Assembly (NCBI GenBank): GCA_005881275.1
Contig: VBEF01000017.1
Coordinates: 23,987-87,986 of the forward strand
Origin: Chloroflexota bacterium
GTDB lineage: Bacteria; Chloroflexota; Dormibacteria; Dormibacterales; Dormibacteraceae
Reading direction: 5' to 3'
DNA: 64,000 nt
Positions 30,132-39,120 of the stretch are shown in pieces (the first letter of the stretch is position 1; the number at the start of each line of letters is the position of its first letter). The position numbers were made by a program, and so were the translations under genes. The notes beneath the pieces are model-generated. The model saw only the letters and a program-made list of their open reading frames with translations, made no database searches and was not told where the DNA came from.

Positions 30132-31094
30132 CTAGATCCAGCCCCTTCGGCGGAAGAAGTACAGCTGGATCAGTATCGCTATGACCATCGTGCCGATGCC
30201 AAGCAGGAAGGCGGCGGTTGGCGTCTCGAGAACAGTGACCAGGTAAGCGAAGTTCATGCCGTAGAAGCCGGTCAGGAAGCTCAATGGCAGGAACAAGCTA
30301 GCGATCACGGTGAGCGCCTTCGTCGTCTGGTTGAGCCGGTTCGACACCGTGGACAGATACACATCCATCGCGCTGCTCAGCAGGTCGCGCAGGGAGTCAG
30401 CGGTCTCGTATTGCCGCACGATGTGGTCGTAGACGTCGCGGTAATAGAGGGTCATGTCCTGCTGCTGCAGGTGGATGCCGTGCGTGATGAGGGCCTGGAA
30501 GACGTCGCGCTGCGCGCCGAGAAACCGGCGCAGCTCCGTGACCGTGTGCTTCAGATGGTAGATGCGCTGGAGCGAATCCTGGGTGGCCTTCGCGGTGATC
30601 TCGTCCTCCAGGACATCGACCTCGTCATCGAGCTTTTCGAGCACCGGAAACGTCGTGTCGACGAGCGCGTCGATGGCGAGGTAGGTGAGGAACGCGGGCT
30701 TGCCGTGAGTGAGGTCCGGGCTCTTGTGAATTCGTTCCTGTAGCTCCTTGAGCTCTGCCGAGGGCTCGTGGTGGACGGTGATCAGGTAGTGCGCGCCGAC
30801 GTACAGGTGGTGCTCGCGCAGAGCAATTTCGTCGTTCTCCCAGACGGCGAGGAATATGACCGTGAAGTTGTAATCCGGGTATTCGTCGACTTTCGGCCGC
30901 TGGTTCTGGTGGCGGATGTCCTCGATGGTCAGGGGATGGAACTTGAACGTGTGCTCGAGTAGCTCGTAGTCGGATTCATCGGGCGCCTCGATGTCGAGCC
31001 AGAACCCGGACTCGTGCGCCTCGTCGAAGCAGCGCGTGATGTCCTCCACGCGCGTGGCGGGCGTCTTCCCGGTGACGGTGAGCAGGGTGCGCAA
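30132..31094 (-). CDS. corA: CorA-family magnesium/metal transporter
   Basis: C-terminal two TMs with GMNF (LTGFYGMNFAYLVT) and typical N-terminal CorA domain. Confidence 0.92.
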   Translation of the reverse strand: MRTLLTVTGKTPATRVEDITRCFDEAHESGFWLDIEAPDESDYELLEHTFKFHPLTIEDIRHQNQRPKVDEYPDYNFTVIFLAVWENDEIALREHHLYVGAHYLITVHHEPSAELKELQERIHKSPDLTHGKPAFLTYLAIDALVDTTFPVLEKLDDEVDVLEDEITAKATQDSLQRIYHLKHTVTELRRFLGAQRDVFQALITHGIHLQQQDMTLYYRDVYDHIVRQYETADSLRDLLSSAMDVYLSTVSNRLNQTTKALTVIASLFLPLSFLTGFYGMNFAYLVTVLETPTAAFLLGIGTMVIAILIQLYFFRRRGWI

Positions 31095-31362
31095 AGGCAG
31101 TACACAGTCTGCCGGAACGCGCCGATGGCGCAGCCGTCAGTGGCACCATTGGCTGAGCGCAGCCGTCTTCTTGGCCCTGTTCGGGCTCGCGATCCTGGCG
31201 ATCGTCGGGGTCGCCCGCCGCTCGCCATGGGCGCGATGGGTCGCCCTCGCGGATGGCATCGTGATCTCCCTGACCTGCCTGGGCCTCGTGCTCGGGATCC
31301 CGATCATCGTCGCCGCGGCACGGGCGCCTTTGGGTAGGCCTGCGTCGCCTACGGTTTCCTGA
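31078..31362 (+). CDS. Small putative two-TM membrane protein
   Basis: HHWLSAAVFLALFGLAILAIVGVARRSPWARWVALADGIVISLTCLGLVLGIPIIVAAA; start uncertain. Confidence 0.35.
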   Translation: MSRVRKGSTQSAGTRRWRSRQWHHWLSAAVFLALFGLAILAIVGVARRSPWARWVALADGIVISLTCLGLVLGIPIIVAAARAPLGRPASPTVS

Positions 31363-31972
31363 TTCCGGTGGCCGCGGCGGCCAGCCCGAGCGCGACGTAG
31401 GTCGCGGCGGCCACTCGACCCGTGCGGACTTGCGCGACACGGCTCCGCATGAAGCGCCGCGACACAGCTGCCGCCGCCAGCACATACGTCGCATCGACCA
31501 CGATCGCGATCGCGATGTAGACGATGCCCAGCACGATGACCTGCGGCGCAATGGGATGCGAGGTGTTCAGAAACTGGGGCATGAAGGCGACGAAGAACAC
31601 CGCCACCTTCGGGTTGAGCAGCTGGGTCACGAACCCCTGAACGAACATCCGGCCAAGCGGGGCGGGCTGCGGCGCCTGCACGTGGCCGACCTGACGCCAC
31701 CGCTGGATGCCGAGATAGATCAGGTAGGCGGCGCCGCCCAGTCGCAGCGCGTCGAGCGCTGCCGCCGAGGCGGCAAGCAGGGCCGCGACGCCGGTTGCGG
31801 CGGCCGCGATCCAGAGCATCTCGCCGAACTCGATGCCGAACATCGAGGCAAAACCCGCGCGTCTGCCCTGGGCGAGGCTCCGTGCCGTCACGTACAACAC
31901 GCCCGGCCCCGGCGAGACGGTCAGCAGAAAGGTGGCGAGGGCGAAGAGGAGAACCGTGGTGGCGGCGGGCAT
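31349..31972 (-). CDS. LysE/RhtB family amino-acid exporter
   Basis: LLTVSPGPGVLYVTARSLAQGRRAGFASMFGIEFGEMLW. Confidence 0.9.
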   Translation of the reverse strand: MPAATTVLLFALATFLLTVSPGPGVLYVTARSLAQGRRAGFASMFGIEFGEMLWIAAAATGVAALLAASAAALDALRLGGAAYLIYLGIQRWRQVGHVQAPQPAPLGRMFVQGFVTQLLNPKVAVFFVAFMPQFLNTSHPIAPQVIVLGIVYIAIAIVVDATYVLAAAAVSRRFMRSRVAQVRTGRVAAATYVALGLAAAATGIRKP

Positions 31973-32053
31973 CGCGTTGATGATGATGTTTGATCGAGAC
32001 TTCTTGGGGCGGTGGCGGGATCGACCCGCCTGGAATCCGCTTCCGGGATCAAA

Positions 32054-32083
32054 AAAGACGAGCGCGGTGCAGCGCTCGTCTTT
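32054..32083 (-). terminator. Intrinsic terminator, minus strand
   Basis: Perfect 12-bp stem AAAGACGAGCGC/GCGCTCGTCTTT, 6-nt loop, continuing to TTTTTT on the minus strand. Confidence 0.8.
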
Positions 32084-32098
32084 GCTAGGTGCCTGCGC

Positions 32099-32269
32099 TT
32101 ACCAGCGATACCAGCGTCCGCCGGACGATCCGCGAAAGACGAATCCGAGGGCCCACAGGATCAGGCCGATCAGCAGCACGATCCACAAAATTTGCAGCGA
32201 CGAAGAGAGGAGACCGCCCCCGCCGAAAAGCAGGAGAAGGAGAACGAGAACGATCAGGGCAGCAACCAT
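32099..32269 (-). CDS. Small hydrophobic protein (Lmo0937/DUF5670-like), absent from ORF track
   Basis: MVAALIVLVLLLLLFGGGGLLSSSLQILWIVLLIGLILWALGFVFRGSSGGRWYRW; GGAGGT Shine-Dalgarno 6 nt upstream of ATG; intrinsic terminator downstream. Confidence 0.75.
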   Translation of the reverse strand: MVAALIVLVLLLLLFGGGGLLSSSLQILWIVLLIGLILWALGFVFRGSSGGRWYRW

Positions 32270-32391
32270 CTGTATACCTCCTTGTTATTGATCGGCGAGC
32301 TTCTCGCGCGCCGCCTATCAAAGAAACAAGTCAGGCCGGACGATTACTTCCGCTTCTTGCCCCCAACGTCCGATACCGGAAAAGAACCCGC

Positions 32392-32652
32392 TCAGGTCGT
32401 CCGCATCGGCTCGCGCTTCACCATGTGCACGATCGCGACCAGGACGATAGCCCCGATCAGGGCGACGATGAACGAGATGACAAGGCCCGCCGGCTGGGTT
32501 CCGAAGAGCAGGGAGAAGACGAATCCGCCCAGGAATGACCCGACGATGCCAACCACGATGTCCCAGATGATCCCGTAGCCGTGCCCGCTCATGATCTTGC
32601 CGGCCAGCCAGCCCACGATGGCTCCCATGATCAGAAACCCGATGAGATGCAT
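32392..32652 (-). CDS. GlsB/YeaQ/YmgE family stress-response membrane protein
   Basis: MHLIGFLIMGAIVGWLAGKIMSGHGYGIIWDIVVGIVGSFLGG. Confidence 0.9.
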   Translation of the reverse strand: MHLIGFLIMGAIVGWLAGKIMSGHGYGIIWDIVVGIVGSFLGGFVFSLLFGTQPAGLVISFIVALIGAIVLVAIVHMVKREPMRTT

Positions 32653-32772
32653 CTAACGCAACCTCCAACTTGGTTTGGCTCGCCCGCAGCGCGAGTCTCA
32701 ATCAGGTAACCCGGTCCAGCCGCTTACTACCTGACCCCCGGGCGGCGTTTTCGGCCCGTGGGTGGCCCGAAA

Positions 32773-32845
32773 AAGTGGTATTGACCACTTGGCCGATCTG
32801 TGCTTAACTTTCGCGGATGAGTTGGCTTGGAGGGCAATACCACTT
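32773..32845 (+). promoter_or_regulatory. DasR/NagR-like operator plus second half-site; candidate -35 inside the operator
   Basis: AAGTGGTATTGACCACTT (32773-32790) resembles dre; AAGTGGTATTG repeated inverted as CAATACCACTT at 32835-32845; TTGACC-N17-TTAACT at 32781-32809. Confidence 0.65.
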
Positions 32846-32857
32846 GCGAGAGGCAGC

Positions 32858-33664
32858 GTGAGCAAGCAGGAGGACACGCGGGACCGCGTGCTCGACCTGG
32901 TCGAGTCACTCGCGGTGGGGCAGCCGATCCCGGCCGAGCGCCAGCTCGCGATCGACCTCGGCGTGTCCCGCCTGACGCTCAGGGCCGCCCTTGACGAGCT
33001 GGTCCGCGACGGCTACCTCGACCGGCGTCACGGAAGCGGCACCTACGTCACCGAACCCAAGATCGCCCAACCTCTGACACTGACGTCATTCAGCGACGAC
33101 ATGCGCCGTCGCGGCATGACTCCCGGCAGCCGGACCCTGGAGCTCAACTCGATGCTCGCGGGAGCGCGCCTGGCCCACCGGCTGGGTGTGTCCCCGGAGG
33201 CGCGGCTGATCCGTGTCAAGCGTCTGCGCCTGGCCGACTCGATGCCGATGGCGATGGAGATCCTTCACGTCCCCGAGGCGTTGGTGCCGGGGCTGACGCG
33301 CGCCGACTTCGAAGGCCACTCGTTCTATGAGCTGCTGCGCGAGAGATACGGCATCACGATCGTCTCGGGCACGCAGTCGATCGAGCCCACGGTGACCAGC
33401 GAGGACGAATCGGACGTCCTCGGGGTACCGCTTCACTCCCCTGCATTTCTCTTCGAGCGGACGACGATCTCCGAGTCAGGGCGGATCGTCGAGTTCGTCC
33501 GCTCCATCTATCGCGGCGACCGTTATCGCCTGGTCGCCGAGCTCGTACCGCAGCGAAGCCGCAACGGGCGCTCGGCCGGCGCCCTGCGCGGCTCAAATGC
33601 TGTGGTGGGGAATCGTGGTGGCGACCATCAGCAGGGCGCACCCGCGCCGCATTCAAAAACATAG
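32858..33664 (+). CDS. GntR family regulator, HutC/UTRA subgroup (DasR/NagR-like)
   Basis: IPAERQLAIDLGVSRLTLRAALDELVRDGYLDRRHGSGTYVTEPK; UTRA-like C-terminal domain; GTG at 32858. Confidence 0.88.
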   Translation: MSKQEDTRDRVLDLVESLAVGQPIPAERQLAIDLGVSRLTLRAALDELVRDGYLDRRHGSGTYVTEPKIAQPLTLTSFSDDMRRRGMTPGSRTLELNSMLAGARLAHRLGVSPEARLIRVKRLRLADSMPMAMEILHVPEALVPGLTRADFEGHSFYELLRERYGITIVSGTQSIEPTVTSEDESDVLGVPLHSPAFLFERTTISESGRIVEFVRSIYRGDRYRLVAELVPQRSRNGRSAGALRGSNAVVGNRGGDHQQGAPAPHSKT

Positions 33665-33679
33665 GGGGAAATCGCCTAG

Positions 33680-34963
33680 ATGAAATCGCGCAAAGCACCG
33701 TTAAGCGTCATCGGGATACTGATGGCGTTGGTGGCCGCCGCCTGTGGCGGCACCACCAGCTCCAACAACCCATCGACCCAAACTGGAACCCTCACGGTCT
33801 GGCTGATGAACGGAAGCGCTCCTCAGAGCGTGGTCGACGGCGTCAACGCCGACTTCAAAGCCAAATACCCCAACGTGACGGTCAACGTCGAGCTCCAGCA
33901 GTGGGGAGACATCGGCACCAAGCTCGATACCGCGTTTGCCGGCAGCACGCCGCCTGACGTGGTCGAGCTGGGCAACACGCTGGTGGCCAAGTACGCCGCG
34001 GCCGGGGCGCTCGGGGACATCAGCGGCAAGAAGTCGTCTTTCGACAACTCCGGAACCTGGCTGCAGTCCCTGACGGACTCCTGCACAGTGTCCGGCAAGC
34101 TCTACTGCGTCCCGTATTACGCGGGCAGCCGCGCGATCATCTACCGCAAGGATTTCTTCGCGGCGGCCAACGTCCAGCCTCCTGACAGCATGGACGGACT
34201 GCTCACCGTGGGCCAGAAGCTGATGGCGGCGCACAGCTCCGACCCGAACTTCTCGGCGCTCTACTACCCCGGCAAGTACTGGTACGCCGCGCTGCCGTTC
34301 GTGTGGGACTTCGGCGGCGACATCGCCACGCAGTCCGGCGGCAAGTGGCAGGGCTCGCTGAACTCACCGAACGCTCAGCAGGGTCTGACGAAGCTCAACA
34401 GCCTGGTCGCAGCGCTCTCTCGCGCCGACAAGACGGGAGACGAGGCCAAGCAGGACGCGGCGTTCGCGCAGGGCCACATCGCGATGATCATCGCCAACGG
34501 GTGGGAAGTCGGCGTCATCACCGACCCCAAGGCGGGCGACCCGAGTCTCAAGGACAAGCTCGGCGCGTTCCCAATCCCGAGCCACACCGCCGGGCAGACC
34601 GCCCCGGTGTTCCTCGGCGGCTCCGACCTCGGTGTCGCGGCCAAGAGCAAGCACCAAGACCTGGCGAACGAATGGGTCGCAACCTTCACCAACAACAAGC
34701 ACATGACCGAGATGGCGACCGTGGGCGGCGTCATCCCCAATAACACCTCGATGCTCAGCCTGGGTACCGGGATCAACGCGGTCTTCTACAGCGCGGCCAA
34801 GAACAGCAAGTTCGTGCCCAACTCGCAGAACTGGGCCAGCGTCGAGAATGCAAACGTGCTTCCTGACATGCTCGTCAAGATATTCACCAAGCAGCAGGCG
34901 ATTCCCGACGCCACTTCGTCGGCGAGCGGTCGCATCACCGCGCTGCTGAACGGCGGCGGCTAA
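33680..34963 (+). CDS. CUT1 ABC transporter solute-binding lipoprotein
   Basis: MKSRKAPLSVIGILMALVAAACGGTTSS lipobox; GTLTVWLMNGSAPQSVVDGVNADFKAKYPNVTVNVELQQW. Confidence 0.92.
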   Translation: MKSRKAPLSVIGILMALVAAACGGTTSSNNPSTQTGTLTVWLMNGSAPQSVVDGVNADFKAKYPNVTVNVELQQWGDIGTKLDTAFAGSTPPDVVELGNTLVAKYAAAGALGDISGKKSSFDNSGTWLQSLTDSCTVSGKLYCVPYYAGSRAIIYRKDFFAAANVQPPDSMDGLLTVGQKLMAAHSSDPNFSALYYPGKYWYAALPFVWDFGGDIATQSGGKWQGSLNSPNAQQGLTKLNSLVAALSRADKTGDEAKQDAAFAQGHIAMIIANGWEVGVITDPKAGDPSLKDKLGAFPIPSHTAGQTAPVFLGGSDLGVAAKSKHQDLANEWVATFTNNKHMTEMATVGGVIPNNTSMLSLGTGINAVFYSAAKNSKFVPNSQNWASVENANVLPDMLVKIFTKQQAIPDATSSASGRITALLNGGG

Positions 34964-35005
34964 CTCCGTAATTTCGTAGCAGACGAAGCAAGGGGGGCTG
35001 GTTCG

Positions 35006-35950
35006 ATGGGAGTGGCGATCGTCACGCCTGACCTCGAATCGGCTCCCCGGCGTCCGGGCCGGGTTCGGACAAATCTTCTTCCGTACGCGCTGATCGGGCC
35101 GAGCGTGGCGATCATCGCCGGCATCCTGGCGTTTCCGTTGGGGATGCTGGTGTGGCTCTCACTTCAGCGTTACGGCCTGCGCGAGCTCATCGCACATGCG
35201 GGCGAGTGGGTGGGGGCCGCCAACTACCAGAGGATCGTGGTCGATCCGCTGTTCCACCAGGTCATCGTCCGCTCGCTCCTGTTCACGCTTGCGTGTGTCG
35301 GCCTGACGGTGATCCTCAGCACGCTGATTGCGCTCTTGCTGCTCAAAGTGAGCCAGGCGGTCCGCGTCATCGTGATGAGCGCTCTTGTATTTGTATGGAC
35401 GACTCCTGTGATCGTTTCTGTCGATATCTGGCAGTGGATGTTCGATTACGAGTTCGGCGTCATCAACTACCTGCTGACCCAGCTTCACGTAGGGAACTTC
35501 ATCCACCACAACTGGTTTGACAATCCGATCCAGGGCTGGTCGGTCTTCGTCGTCATCGTCGTCTGGGGCGCGATTCCTTTTGTCACGATCACTTTGTTCG
35601 CCGGCCTGCTCCAGGTGCCGAGCGATGTGATCGACGCAGCGCATGTCGACGGAGCGGGCGCGTGGCAGAGGTTCTGGTTTGTGACCGCGCCAATGCTCAA
35701 GCCCATCTTTCTGATCGTGACCTGCCTTTCCACGATCTGGGATTTCGGCGTGTTCACCCAGATCTACGTGATGCTCAACGCCCGGCCGAGCGCCGACTAC
35801 TACACGATCGCCATCTATGCGTACCGCGAGTCGTTCGGCGTGACCCAGTACGGAATGGGAGCAGCGATAGCCGTCGTACTCGTGCTCGTGCTCGTGGTCG
35901 TCACCTTCTTCTACGTGAGGGAGACGGTCAAGGTGGCGGAGATCGCATGA
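35006..35950 (+). CDS. CUT1 ABC transporter permease (MalF-like)
   Basis: LLPYALIGPSVAIIAGILAFPLGMLVWLSL; DVIDAAHVDGAGAWQRFWFVTAPMLKPIF. Confidence 0.92.
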   Translation: MGVAIVTPDLESAPRRPGRVRTNLLPYALIGPSVAIIAGILAFPLGMLVWLSLQRYGLRELIAHAGEWVGAANYQRIVVDPLFHQVIVRSLLFTLACVGLTVILSTLIALLLLKVSQAVRVIVMSALVFVWTTPVIVSVDIWQWMFDYEFGVINYLLTQLHVGNFIHHNWFDNPIQGWSVFVVIVVWGAIPFVTITLFAGLLQVPSDVIDAAHVDGAGAWQRFWFVTAPMLKPIFLIVTCLSTIWDFGVFTQIYVMLNARPSADYYTIAIYAYRESFGVTQYGMGAAIAVVLVLVLVVVTFFYVRETVKVAEIA

Positions 35951-36852
35951 TCGCGCCGGGGACCGCCCAGGGCGTACAGACCGGGCGCGCGCGAGCAGCG
36001 ACCCAGGTCGGGCTCCGGCTCAACCTGGGGGAGCGCACCAGGCAGCTGCTGTATGACGCCACCGGCCTCGCCGTTGCGGCCGTGATGCTGTTCCCGATCT
36101 ACTGGATGGTCGCCACGGCGTTCAAGCCGGGCCACGACATCCTCAGCCTCACGCCGAAATGGATCCCCGCACCGTTCACGCTCGAGAACTTCCAGGACGC
36201 GATCACCCGTCCGTACTTCCTGGACGATGTCAAAAACAGCGTGATCGTCGTCGGGGTGATGCTCGTGCTTGGGCTGACGATCGCGTTCCTCGCCGCGGTC
36301 GGGACTGCTCGATTCGGCTTCAAGGGCCGGACCGCGTTCCTTGTGATGATCATCGGCGTGCAGATGGTGCCGCTGAACGCGCTCATCATCCCGCTGTACC
36401 TGATGCTCGATCGCGTCGGGCAGACCGATGCATTGCCCGGCGTCATCGCTGTCTATCTGGCCGTGGTGCTTCCTTTCATGATCTGGACTCTGCGCGGGTT
36501 CGTGGCGAACATCCCGGCCGAGCTAGAGGAGTCGGCGATGATCGACGGCTGCAGCAGGGTGGGTGCTTTCTTCCGCATCACTTTCCCTCTCGTGGGCCCC
36601 GGTCTCGTGGCGACCGCGATCTTCGGGTTCATCCAGGCGTGGAACGAGTACATCGTGGCCTACGTCCTGCTCTCCAGCCCGAACAATCAGACACTCACGA
36701 TCTGGCTGGCTTCGTTCACGACGAACCACGGGCCGCAGTGGGGGCCGCTCATGGCCGGCGCGACGCTGACCGGGGTTCCGGTGGTTGTCTTTTTCCTCGT
36801 CCTCCAGCGCTACCTGGCCGGCGGGCTGACCGCGGGAGCCGTCAAGGGATGA
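35947..36852 (+). CDS. CUT1 ABC transporter permease (MalG-like)
   Basis: ELEESAMIDGCSRVGAFFRITFPLVGPGLVAT; ATG at 35947. Confidence 0.92.
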   Translation: MIAPGTAQGVQTGRARAATQVGLRLNLGERTRQLLYDATGLAVAAVMLFPIYWMVATAFKPGHDILSLTPKWIPAPFTLENFQDAITRPYFLDDVKNSVIVVGVMLVLGLTIAFLAAVGTARFGFKGRTAFLVMIIGVQMVPLNALIIPLYLMLDRVGQTDALPGVIAVYLAVVLPFMIWTLRGFVANIPAELEESAMIDGCSRVGAFFRITFPLVGPGLVATAIFGFIQAWNEYIVAYVLLSSPNNQTLTIWLASFTTNHGPQWGPLMAGATLTGVPVVVFFLVLQRYLAGGLTAGAVKG

Positions 36853-38255
36853 CCTCGATCGAAAGGCTTGCGCTGCGCTGTCTCCTGCCGGGTTTCCAGG
36901 GCACCTCGGCGCCCGACTGGGCGCTTCGCAGCGCCGCATTGGGATTGGGTGGCGTCGTCCTCTACGGACGCAACGTGGAGAACCGCGCCCAGCTGAGGGC
37001 GCTGAACGCGGCGCTCCACGGCGCGCGTCCGGAGCTGCTGGTTGCGATCGACGAAGAGGGCGGCGACGTTACGCGCCTGGAGGCGACGACCGGCAGCTCC
37101 TATCCGGGCAACCTCGCCCTCGGCTCCGCCGGAGACATCGCGCTCACCAAAGAGGTTGCGGGTGCGATCGGCTCCGAGCTGAACGAGGTGGGGGTCGACC
37201 TCGACCTGGCGCCGGTCGCGGACGTGAACACAAATCCGCTGAACCCGGTCATCGGCGTCCGCTCGTTCGGCTCCGACGCGTCCGCGGTGGCGGCGCACAC
37301 CGCCGCCTGGGTCTCCGGGCTGCAGGGGGCGGGCGTCGCGGCGTGCGCCAAGCACTTTCCAGGCCACGGGGACACGTCGGTCGATTCCCATCTCGCGCTG
37401 CCCGTGGTCGGCGAGGATCCGCGCATTCGGACCCTCGAGCCGTTCCGCGCGGCGATCGACGGCGGCGTGCAGGCGATCATGAGCGCGCACATTGTTGCGC
37501 CGACCATCGACGCCGGGCCGGCGACCATCAGCAGGGCGATCATGACCGGCCTCCTGCGCGAAGAGATGGGCTTCGGGGGCCTCGCCCTCAGTGACGCGCT
37601 CGAGATGCGGGGGTTGAGCAACGGCCGTGACGTCGCGGAAGTCGCCGTCCTCGCCCTGATCGCGGGATGCGACGCGCTGTGCATCGGCGGCCACCTGGCG
37701 GACGAAGAGATCGTGGAGGAGATCGTCGGCGCCATCGCAACGGCGGTGAAGCAGGGGAACCTTTCCGAGCGGCGTCTGGCGGAGGCCGCGGCCCGCGTTG
37801 ATGCGCTGGCTGGATGGCGCAAAAGGCAGGGCGGCAACACGCACATCTCGAACGAAATCGGGATGGCCGCCGCCCGCCGGGCTATCTCGAGCGAGGGGCC
37901 AGTGCACGTCGGCCGCGAGGCTGCGGTGGTCCAGTTCGAGTCGACCCGCTCCATCGCGGCGGGCGATGTTCCCTGGGGCCTGGCCGCATCGCTCGCCACG
38001 CGTGGGGTAAGCGTTACTCGGGTAGAGGACGTCGATGCGGCTGAGGGCAAGAGCCTCATCCTTGTCGTTCGCGATCTGCACCGTCTGCCCGAGCAACGCC
38101 AGGCGATCGAGGCATGGCTGGCGCGGCGGCCGGACGCGATCCTGGTCGAGATGGGAGTGCCCGTTTGCAGGCCTTCAAAGGCCCGCGCCTACATTGCGAC
38201 CAACGGATCGGCACGCGTGTGCGCCGAGGCGGCCGCGGAGCTGATGACGGGATGA
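36849..38255 (+). CDS. nagZ: GH3 beta-N-acetylhexosaminidase (NagZ-like), apparently cytoplasmic
   Basis: LLVAIDEEGGDVTRLE, KHFPGHGDTSVDSHLALP; no signal peptide; ATG at 36849. Confidence 0.9.
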   Translation: MTSIERLALRCLLPGFQGTSAPDWALRSAALGLGGVVLYGRNVENRAQLRALNAALHGARPELLVAIDEEGGDVTRLEATTGSSYPGNLALGSAGDIALTKEVAGAIGSELNEVGVDLDLAPVADVNTNPLNPVIGVRSFGSDASAVAAHTAAWVSGLQGAGVAACAKHFPGHGDTSVDSHLALPVVGEDPRIRTLEPFRAAIDGGVQAIMSAHIVAPTIDAGPATISRAIMTGLLREEMGFGGLALSDALEMRGLSNGRDVAEVAVLALIAGCDALCIGGHLADEEIVEEIVGAIATAVKQGNLSERRLAEAAARVDALAGWRKRQGGNTHISNEIGMAAARRAISSEGPVHVGREAAVVQFESTRSIAAGDVPWGLAASLATRGVSVTRVEDVDAAEGKSLILVVRDLHRLPEQRQAIEAWLARRPDAILVEMGVPVCRPSKARAYIATNGSARVCAEAAAELMTG

Positions 38256-38259
38256 CCCG

Positions 38260-39120
38260 TTGAGCGAGAACCTGCACCCACGCGCCGACGAGATCGACGA
38301 CCTGTCGGCACTCGAGTTCGTCGCCCTGATGCACGCCGAGGACGTAGCCGCCCTCAACGCGATCACGCCCAGGCTAGAGGACGTGGCCCGGGCGGTCGAA
38401 GCGGTGACGGAACGCCTCAGCTCAGGTGGGCGGCTGCACTACTTCGGCGCGGGAACGAGCGGTCTGATCGCGGAGCTCGATGCGGCCGAGTGCCCGGCGA
38501 CGTTCGGCGTGGCCGGCGATCGCGTGCTGGCTCACTCGGTCGAAGATACGCAGGAAGACGATCGCGACCTGGGCGGCGAGACAGCCCGCCGCGCTGCGAT
38601 CGGCTCCGGCGACGTCGTGGTCGGGATCAGCGCGAGCGGAAGGACGCCCTTTGTTCTGGGTGCGTTCGAGCGAGCGGCGGTCGACGGCCCGCTGCGGATA
38701 GCGGTCACGTGCAAACCCGGCTCGCCGCTCGGCCAGGCGGCGGATATCGCGATCGAGGTGGACAAGGGTCCTGAGGTGATCGCCGGTTCGACGCGACTGA
38801 AGGCGGGCACCGTCCAGAAGGTGATCCTGAACATGTTGAGCACGGCGGTTTTCACGCGCCTGGCCCACACCCACCGCGGCAGGATGGTCGGCGTCGTCGC
38901 CTCCAACGAAAAGCAGCGCGGTCGGGCCGCGGGCGTGGTCGCCGACCTCGGCGCCGCATCGCGTGAGGAGGCCGTGGGCGCTCTGGAAGCCGCGCGTGGA
39001 AATGTGAAGGTCGCCATCGTCATGCTCCGCCGCGGCCTGAACCCGGATGAGGCGCGCCTGAGGTTGGACGCCGCGGGCGGCGATCTCAAGGTCGTGCTCG
39101 CCGAAGCGCGGCGTCCGTGA
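38260..39120 (+). CDS. murQ: N-acetylmuramic acid 6-phosphate etherase
   Basis: RLHYFGAGTSGLIAELDAAECPATFGV, DVVVGISASGRTPFVLGAFERA; TTG start. Confidence 0.93.
   Translation: MSENLHPRADEIDDLSALEFVALMHAEDVAALNAITPRLEDVARAVEAVTERLSSGGRLHYFGAGTSGLIAELDAAECPATFGVAGDRVLAHSVEDTQEDDRDLGGETARRAAIGSGDVVVGISASGRTPFVLGAFERAAVDGPLRIAVTCKPGSPLGQAADIAIEVDKGPEVIAGSTRLKAGTVQKVILNMLSTAVFTRLAHTHRGRMVGVVASNEKQRGRAAGVVADLGAASREEAVGALEAARGNVKVAIVMLRRGLNPDEARLRLDAAGGDLKVVLAEARRP

Noticed and set aside
32010-32050. tRNA T-arm-like sequence on the minus strand (GGCGGGTCGATCCCGCCACCGCCCCA), suggestive of a tRNA/tmRNA 3'-end attachment site
   Set aside because: The loop is two nt short of a canonical T-arm, there is no matching acceptor/D/anticodon part, and no integrase or mobility genes nearby; probably just a hairpin
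32702-32734. TCAGGTA-N19-TACCTGA inverted repeat upstream of the GlsB-like gene
   Set aside because: Arms are only 7 bp with a long spacer and no matching site elsewhere; not distinguishable from chance
36159-38255. 698-aa ORF including GH3
   Set aside because: The first ~230 codons are a shadow of the permease; the true GH3 start is ATG 36849
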